Below, piece after piece: positions 51,458-56,069 of a DNA stretch of 56,069 bases. This DNA comes from Prevotella sp. UBA7764 (GTDB lineage Bacteria > Bacteroidota > Bacteroidia > Bacteroidales > Bacteroidaceae), in the NCBI GenBank assembly GCA_002481295.1, contig DLDU01000002.1, positions 1 to 56,069 on the forward strand. The letters are read 5' to 3'. Position 1 is the stretch's first letter, and every line of letters starts with the position of its first letter. Made by a program: the position numbers and the translations under genes. Below the pieces are notes generated by a model. The model did not search any database, was not told the origin of the DNA, and worked only from the letters and a program-made list of their open reading frames with translations.

Positions 51458-51988
51458 TCAGAATTGCAGGAGACTTGTGACTTCGATGTCTTTGTCGAAG
51501 ATGTCGCGTGCATGGGGAAATTCCGACTGCAACTCTATGATGAAGTTACAATAGATCTTCTTGGGATGAAACTTCTTCACGAGGTCGCAAGCAGCCTTCA
51601 TGGTGCCACCCGTAGCAAGGAGATCATCGTGGAGCAGCACCACGTCGTCGGGTGTAATAGCGTCTTTGTGGATCTCGATCGTGTCGGTGCCGTACTCTTT
51701 GGCGTAGCTTTGCTGGATCGTCTCGCAGGGTAGCTTGCCAGGCTTACGGCAAAGCACGATGCCCGCGTGAAGAAGATAGGCAGCAGCAGAACTGAGGACG
51801 AAGCCTCTGCTCTCGATGCCCACGATCTTCGTAATGCCTTTGTCCTTGTATAAATCATACATAGCATTACTTAGTTCTTGAATACATTCGGGACTCTTAA
51901 ACATCGTTGTTACATCCCGGAAATGAACTCCTTTAATCGGCCAGTCGGGTATGACGCGCAGATTATCCAGTAGGATTTGTTTGTTCAT
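51458..51988 (-). CDS. apt: Adenine phosphoribosyltransferase
   Basis: Salvages adenine to AMP using PRPP. The 176-residue protein has the family N-terminus (LRVIPDWPIKGVHFRDVTTMF), the hood segment with ESRGFVLSSAAAYLLHAGIVLCRKPGKLP, and the PRPP loop VVLLHDDLLATGGTMKAA. It lies between mnmG (129 bases upstream) and uvrC, an order conserved in Bacteroidales. parS-like palindromes lie on both sides of this gene. Confidence 0.96.
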   Translation of the reverse strand: MNKQILLDNLRVIPDWPIKGVHFRDVTTMFKSPECIQELSNAMYDLYKDKGITKIVGIESRGFVLSSAAAYLLHAGIVLCRKPGKLPCETIQQSYAKEYGTDTIEIHKDAITPDDVVLLHDDLLATGGTMKAACDLVKKFHPKKIYCNFIIELQSEFPHARDIFDKDIEVTSLLQF

Positions 51989-52047
51989 CTTTTACGTTTT
52001 ACTTTAATGATTAAGTGGTTTTATTTCAATATCTTACCTGTTTCTCG

Positions 52048-52061
52048 GTTTCACGTGGAAC
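52048..52061. promoter_or_regulatory. parS-like palindrome 2
   Basis: GTTTCACGTGGAAC differs from site 1 by one base and shares the following G, giving GTTTCACGTGRAACG for both. It lies in the gap between apt and mnmG. Confidence 0.6.
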
Positions 52062-52116
52062 GCTTGTGGTTTCTATCCGATTGATCTTCTGACAGGAGAA
52101 AGGCAGCAGCTCACGC

Positions 52117-53988
52117 TTATCTTCCCATCATCACGAGCAGCACATTGATGTCACTTGGCGATACACCCGGTATGCGGCTGGCCTGAGCAAGTGTTTCCGG
52201 ATCGATGTGCTCAAGCTTCTGACGGCCTTCGGTGCTGATTTCCTGAATCTCGCTGTACTTGAAATGTCCGCGAATCTTGATGCCTTCTAAGCGGTGCATC
52301 TTGTCTGCTACGATTTTCTCGCGCTCGATATATCCTTTGTATTTCATCTTGATTTCAGCAGCCTCTGCAATTTCTTCTTTTCTGTTCTCGGGCGATTCAA
52401 GCACAGCTTTCAGTTCGGGCAATACTTCAGCGAGATTTTTTAGCGATAACTGCGGGCGTGCGACAAGGTCTGAAATCTTGCAACCGAAATGGAGTGGGGT
52501 GGATCCGAGGGCTTCCAGCGCGCCATTGATGTCGCGCGGTTTCACGTTTGTGGTACTACAATAGTTGATAATTTGGTCGATACCCGCTTTTTTCTGCAAC
52601 CACCAGTCCAAACGTTCGCGTGTGGCCAGTCCTAAATGATAGGATTTCTCCGTCAGTCGGGCATCGGCATCGTCCTGCCTGAGGAGGATGCGGTACTCGG
52701 CTCTTGAGGTGAACATACGGTAAGGCTCGTCGACACCTTTCGTTGTCAGGTCATCAATGAGTACACCGATGTAGCTTTCGTCCCTGCCCATCACGAAGGG
52801 TTCACCGCCTCCGCAGTGGATGGCTGCGTTGATTCCTGCCACGGTGCCCTGGCCCCCGGCTTCCTCATATCCCGTCGTGCCGTTGACCTGTCCGGCGAAG
52901 AACAGTCCTTTGATCACCTTTGACTCCAATGAGTGCTCAAGCTGTGTCGGATCGAAATAATCATATTCGATGGCATAGCCGGGGCGGTAAGCCTTCGCGT
53001 CGCGCAGTGCGGGAATCTGCCGAAGTGCGCGCAGCTGTGTCTCCATCGGCATGGAGGATGAGAAGCCGTTGAGATACATCTCGTTGGTGTCTTCGCCTTC
53101 CGGTTCTATGAACAGCGGGTGCTGGTCCTTATCGGGAAAGGTGACGAGCTTCGTCTCTATGCTCGGGCAGTAGCGCGGACCGGTGGACTGTATCTGTCCG
53201 TTGAACAGTGGGGAGTTGTCGAGGTCGGCTTTCAGTATGTCGTGCACGCTTTTGTTGGTGTAGCAAGTCCAGCAGGGCAATTGCTTCAGAATGCGGTGTG
53301 GTGCCATGTAGCTGAACTGATGGAAGTCTGCCTCGCCGTCTTGTCGCTCAGTATCTTCGAAGTGTATCGTGCGCTTGTCGAGTCGCACGGGTGTACCGGT
53401 CTTCATTCTTGCGGATCGGATGCCCCATCGTGTGATGGACTCCGTCAGGTGGGCAACGGCGGGTTCGGCGCAGCGCCCGCCCGGAACTTTGTGTCGTCCG
53501 ATGTGCATCAAACCGTTGAGAAAGGTGCCTGCAGTGATGATGACACTCTTTGCGCGGATCTCCACGCCCCATATCGTGCGCACGCCGACGGCTTCTCCAT
53601 TCTCTACGAGCAGCTCGTCTGCCTGGTCTTGCCAGATGTCGAGGTTAGGGGTGCAGTCAAGAGTAGACCGCCACCTCCAGATAAACTTACCTCTGTCGCA
53701 CTGTGCGCGCGGTGACCACACGGCAGGACCTTTGCCGCGGTTGAGCATACGAAACTGTATGGCGGTAGCGTCCGTGACCTTTGCCATCTGTCCGCCGAGG
53801 GCATCGATTTCCCTCACGATTTGTCCTTTGGCAATACCACCAACGGCAGGGTTGCAACTCATCTGACCAATCTTGTTCATGTCCATCGTCACCAGCAGCG
53901 TCTTGGCACCCATGTTGGCGGCTGCCGTAGCAGCCTCGCATCCGGCATGTCCTCCGCCGATGACGATGACATCATAGTTTAATTCCAT
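52117..53988 (-). CDS. mnmG: tRNA uridine-5-carboxymethylaminomethyl synthesis enzyme MnmG
   Basis: With MnmE it modifies the wobble uridine of several tRNAs, using FAD and methylene-tetrahydrofolate. The 623-residue protein has the N-terminal FAD-binding motif VIVIGGGHAGCEAA and the GidA signatures GTFLNGLMHIGRHKVPGGR and GQVNGTTGYEEAGGQG. The C-terminal helical domain contacts MnmE. A -7 box TACTTTTG lies on the minus strand at 54013-54006. The gene is often near oriC in bacteria; the parS-like sites beside it agree with that. Confidence 0.97.
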   Translation of the reverse strand: MELNYDVIVIGGGHAGCEAATAAANMGAKTLLVTMDMNKIGQMSCNPAVGGIAKGQIVREIDALGGQMAKVTDATAIQFRMLNRGKGPAVWSPRAQCDRGKFIWRWRSTLDCTPNLDIWQDQADELLVENGEAVGVRTIWGVEIRAKSVIITAGTFLNGLMHIGRHKVPGGRCAEPAVAHLTESITRWGIRSARMKTGTPVRLDKRTIHFEDTERQDGEADFHQFSYMAPHRILKQLPCWTCYTNKSVHDILKADLDNSPLFNGQIQSTGPRYCPSIETKLVTFPDKDQHPLFIEPEGEDTNEMYLNGFSSSMPMETQLRALRQIPALRDAKAYRPGYAIEYDYFDPTQLEHSLESKVIKGLFFAGQVNGTTGYEEAGGQGTVAGINAAIHCGGGEPFVMGRDESYIGVLIDDLTTKGVDEPYRMFTSRAEYRILLRQDDADARLTEKSYHLGLATRERLDWWLQKKAGIDQIINYCSTTNVKPRDINGALEALGSTPLHFGCKISDLVARPQLSLKNLAEVLPELKAVLESPENRKEEIAEAAEIKMKYKGYIEREKIVADKMHRLEGIKIRGHFKYSEIQEISTEGRQKLEHIDPETLAQASRIPGVSPSDINVLLVMMGR

Positions 53989-54044
53989 GTTTTTGTCTTT
54001 TTTGGCAAAAGTAAGAAATTAAATTCAATTTTTATCGCTTTTAC

Positions 54045-54075
54045 TTTGAATTATCGCCAAAATATAGTATTTTTG
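54045..54075 (+). promoter_or_regulatory. Promoter of the sdhCAB unit
   Basis: TTTG at 54045-54048, 19-base spacer, TATTTTTG at 54068-54075. It gives a leader of about 120 bases before sdhC, which contains a short ORF with a strong Shine-Dalgarno sequence. Confidence 0.78.
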
Positions 54076-54124
54076 CATATTGAAAACGGCAGCGTCTACT
54101 ATATATAAGGTATAGGAGGGCGTC

Positions 54125-54181
54125 ATGTCGTGCTCATATAGATGCTTCAATATATTTATATCGGATTTATCTAACAGTTAA
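54125..54181 (+). CDS. Candidate 18-residue leader peptide ahead of sdhC
   Basis: A short ORF encoding MSCSYRCFNIFISDLSNS stands after AGGAGG (54114-54119), a perfect Shine-Dalgarno core, which is rare in this lineage. It ends 21 bases before the sdhC ATG and within the leader of the sdh transcript. It has two Cys and two Phe. It could act as a regulatory leader or be a chance ORF. Confidence 0.3.
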   Translation: MSCSYRCFNIFISDLSNS

Positions 54182-54202
54182 ATAATTAAAAGTCAATCAT
54201 TT

Positions 54203-54886
54203 ATGTGGTTAATCAATTCTCCGATTGGTAGAAAAGTTGTGATGTCGGTGACCGGCATCTGCCTTATTCTATTCTTGACTTTCCACTGCTGCATGAATGT
54301 TGCCGCATTCTTCTCTGGGGATGCGTACAACACGATTTGTGGTCTTTTGGGAAGCAACTGGTATGCAGTGGCTGGTACTTTGGGCCTGGCATTCTTGGCC
54401 GTGTGTCACATCGTCTATGCCTTCATCCTGACAGCACAGAACCGTCGCGCACGTGGCGAGCAGCGCTATGAGGTGACAAGCCGCCGTCCTGAGGTGAGCT
54501 GGGCTTCGCAGAACATGCTTGTGCTTGGTCTGATCATCCTCATCGGCATCGTGCTCCACCTGTACAACTTCTGGGGACACATGATGTTTGCAGAGCTTGC
54601 CGGCATCGAGGTTGCACATGATCCTGCCGACGGATTTGCTTGGATTCAGGACACTTTCTCCAATCCTGTGTTCTCTATCCTGTATCTGATCTGGATCTGC
54701 GCCATCTGGTTCCACCTCTCTCATGGCTTCTGGAGTGCTATGCAGACACTGGGATGGAGCGGCAAGATCTGGTTGAAGCGCTGGCAGTGCATCGGTCTGG
54801 TGTATGTCACCATCCTGATGGCCGTCTTCGCTTTCTTGATTCTGTCCTTCTGGCTCGGCTTTGCCCCCAGCATGTGCAATGCTTAA
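54203..54886 (+). CDS. sdhC: Succinate dehydrogenase/fumarate reductase cytochrome b subunit
   Basis: Membrane anchor that exchanges electrons with menaquinone through two hemes. The 227-residue protein has five transmembrane segments, as in the single-subunit b558 type of Bacteroidota and Wolinella FrdC. Candidate heme ligands are His in FHCCMNVAAFF, HIVYAF, LHLYNFWGH and WFHLSHGFWSAMQ. It starts the sdhC-sdhA-sdhB order; sdhA begins 42 bases after its stop. In anaerobic Bacteroidota the complex mostly reduces fumarate to succinate. Confidence 0.94.
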   Translation: MWLINSPIGRKVVMSVTGICLILFLTFHCCMNVAAFFSGDAYNTICGLLGSNWYAVAGTLGLAFLAVCHIVYAFILTAQNRRARGEQRYEVTSRRPEVSWASQNMLVLGLIILIGIVLHLYNFWGHMMFAELAGIEVAHDPADGFAWIQDTFSNPVFSILYLIWICAIWFHLSHGFWSAMQTLGWSGKIWLKRWQCIGLVYVTILMAVFAFLILSFWLGFAPSMCNA

Positions 54887-54927
54887 ATCCGATTCCTTAC
54901 ATCATTTATCATTAGCATCAACTAATT

Positions 54928-56069
54928 ATGTCACAAATAGATTCTAAGATTCCTGAAGGCCCTTTGGCTGAAAAATGGACCAACTATAAAGCACATCAGA
55001 AACTGGTCAACCCCGCCAACAAGCGTAAGCTGAGCATTATCGTCGTGGGTACCGGCTTGGCTGGTGCCAGCGCAGCAGCCTCTTTAGGTGAGATGGGCTT
55101 CCACGTGATTAACTTCTGCATCCAGGATTCACCCCGCCGCGCTCACTCTATCGCTGCCCAGGGTGGTATCAATGCTGCAAAGAACTACCAAAACGACGGT
55201 GACTGCGTCTACCGTCTGTTCTACGATACAATCAAAGGTGGTGACTATCGCGCACGTGAGGCCAACGTCTATCGTTTGGCTGAGGTCAGCGCAAACATCA
55301 TCGACCAGTGCGTCGCACAGGGTGTGCCTTTCGCACGTGAGTATGGTGGCATGCTCGCCAACCGCTCTTTCGGTGGTGTGCAGGTTAGCCGTACGTTCTA
55401 TGCCAAGGGTCAGACCGGTCAGCAGTTGCTGCTCGGTGCTTACTCCTCTTTGATGAAAGAGGTCAACCGCGGCACTGTAGAGCTCCACACGCGTACCGAG
55501 ATGGAGGACATCGTCATCATCGACGGTCGCGCACGCGGTATCATTGCCAAGAATCTGGTAACCGGCAAGCTCGAGCGCTACTCTGCTCACGCTGTCTGCC
55601 TCGCTACCGGCGGATACGGCAACACCTACTTCCTCTCCACCAACGCTATGGGTTGCAACTGCACCGCTGCCCTGCAGGCTTACCGCAAGGGTGCTTACTT
55701 CGCTAACCCCTGTTTCGTTCAGATCCACCCGACCTGTATTCCTGTACACGGTGACAAGCAGAGTAAGCTGACGCTGATGTCTGAGTCGCTGCGTAACGAT
55801 GGCCGTATTTGGGTACCGAAAAAATTGGAGGACGCCAAGAAACTCCAGCGTGGTGAGATCAAGGGCCGCGACATTCCTGAGGAAGACCGCGACTACTACT
55901 TGGAGCGCCGCTATCCTGCCTTTGGTAACCTCGTACCTCGTGACGTGGCTTCCCGTGCCGCTAAGGAGCGTACCGACAAGGGCTATGGCGTGAACAACAC
56001 TGGTCTGGCTGTGTTCCTCGATTTCTCCGAGGCTTTCCAGCGCCTGGGCCGCGACGTTGTAGACCAGCG
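54928..56069 (+). CDS. sdhA: Succinate dehydrogenase/fumarate reductase flavoprotein subunit (partial)
   Basis: Catalytic subunit carrying covalent FAD. The ATG at 54928 opens a frame that runs off the window end after about 380 codons, out of about 640-660 expected. The FAD-binding motif is [16 protein letters not shown], and the covalent flavin attachment His is in [17 protein letters not shown]. The substrate-binding region [17 protein letters not shown] is present and resembles the Wolinella/Bacteroidota type. Codon use is strongly biased, as in pckA, which suggests high expression. Confidence 0.95.
   Translation, partial: MSQIDSKIPEGPLAEKWTNYKAHQKLVNPANKRKLSIIVVGTGLAGASAAASLGEMGFHVINFCIQDSPRRAHSIAAQGGINAAKNYQNDGDCVYRLFYDTIKGGDYRAREANVYRLAEVSANIIDQCVAQGVPFAREYGGMLANRSFGGVQVSRTFYAKGQTGQQLLLGAYSSLMKEVNRGTVELHTRTEMEDIVIIDGRARGIIAKNLVTGKLERYSAHAVCLATGGYGNTYFLSTNAMGCNCTAALQAYRKGAYFANPCFVQIHPTCIPVHGDKQSKLTLMSESLRNDGRIWVPKKLEDAKKLQRGEIKGRDIPEEDRDYYLERRYPAFGNLVPRDVASRAAKERTDKGYGVNNTGLAVFLDFSEAFQRLGRDVVDQ

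Overview
The window looks like chromosomal DNA of a Bacteroidales bacterium, most likely Prevotella or a close relative. Four things support this: promoters of the TTTG-N19-21-TAnnTTTG type ahead of many genes, almost no Shine-Dalgarno sequences, Bacteroidota-specific families (DUF6242, DUF6089, a large-insert IspG, GH3-family enzymes, a fumarate-reductase-type SdhC), and the gene order DUF6089-uppS-bamA-ompH-ompH-murI. No tRNA, rRNA, CRISPR array, transposase or prophage gene was seen. All large genes are intact; only the last (sdhA) is cut by the window edge.

Layout: (1) 1-3784, minus strand: sugar nucleotidyltransferase and guaA, then upp, preceded by a repeat-rich gap. (2) 4036-6157: pckA and a small independent unit encoding a 32-residue membrane peptide. 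(3) 6294-16476, plus strand: envelope block with a DUF6242 lipoprotein, a DUF6089 barrel, uppS, bamA, three Skp/OmpH-like chaperones, murI, rbfA and a LolC/E-like permease. (4) 16618-18584, minus: an epimerase coupled to a PAP2/Aur1-like membrane enzyme. (5) 18713-34114, plus: rnr, an AAA-ATPase/PD-(D/E)XK protein, cysS, an S9 peptidase, a conserved unknown gene, rpoN, a PAP2-like membrane protein, purE, ispG and an aldo/keto reductase. (6) 34483-45368, minus: a DUF3108 protein, an Ig-like lipoprotein, a GH3 enzyme, lgt, ychF, a DUF4143 ATPase and polA. (7) 45458-46435, plus: a polyprenyl synthase. (8) 46523-53988, minus: deoC, a MazG-like enzyme, dtd, uvrC, apt and mnmG. (9) 54203-56069, plus: sdhC and sdhA.

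Functionally this is housekeeping DNA: envelope assembly (uppS, bamA, Skp, murI, lgt, Lol permease), isoprenoids (ispG, polyprenyl synthase, uppS), nucleotides (guaA, upp, apt, purE, deoC), translation and tRNA quality (cysS, dtd, mnmG, rbfA, rnr, ychF), and repair (polA, uvrC). The unusual content is in the gaps. Several intergenic regions carry tandem arrays whose unit sequence is private to each locus but whose period is nearly always 22 bp (range 20-23). An approximately 165-bp palindrome-bearing element occurs twice, 25 kb apart. Two parS-like palindromes flank apt, which suggests a ParB-binding, possibly origin-proximal, region. There is also a microprotein gene with its own promoter and terminator, a 30-bp-arm hairpin that holds a promoter element, and candidate leader-peptide and small-RNA units.
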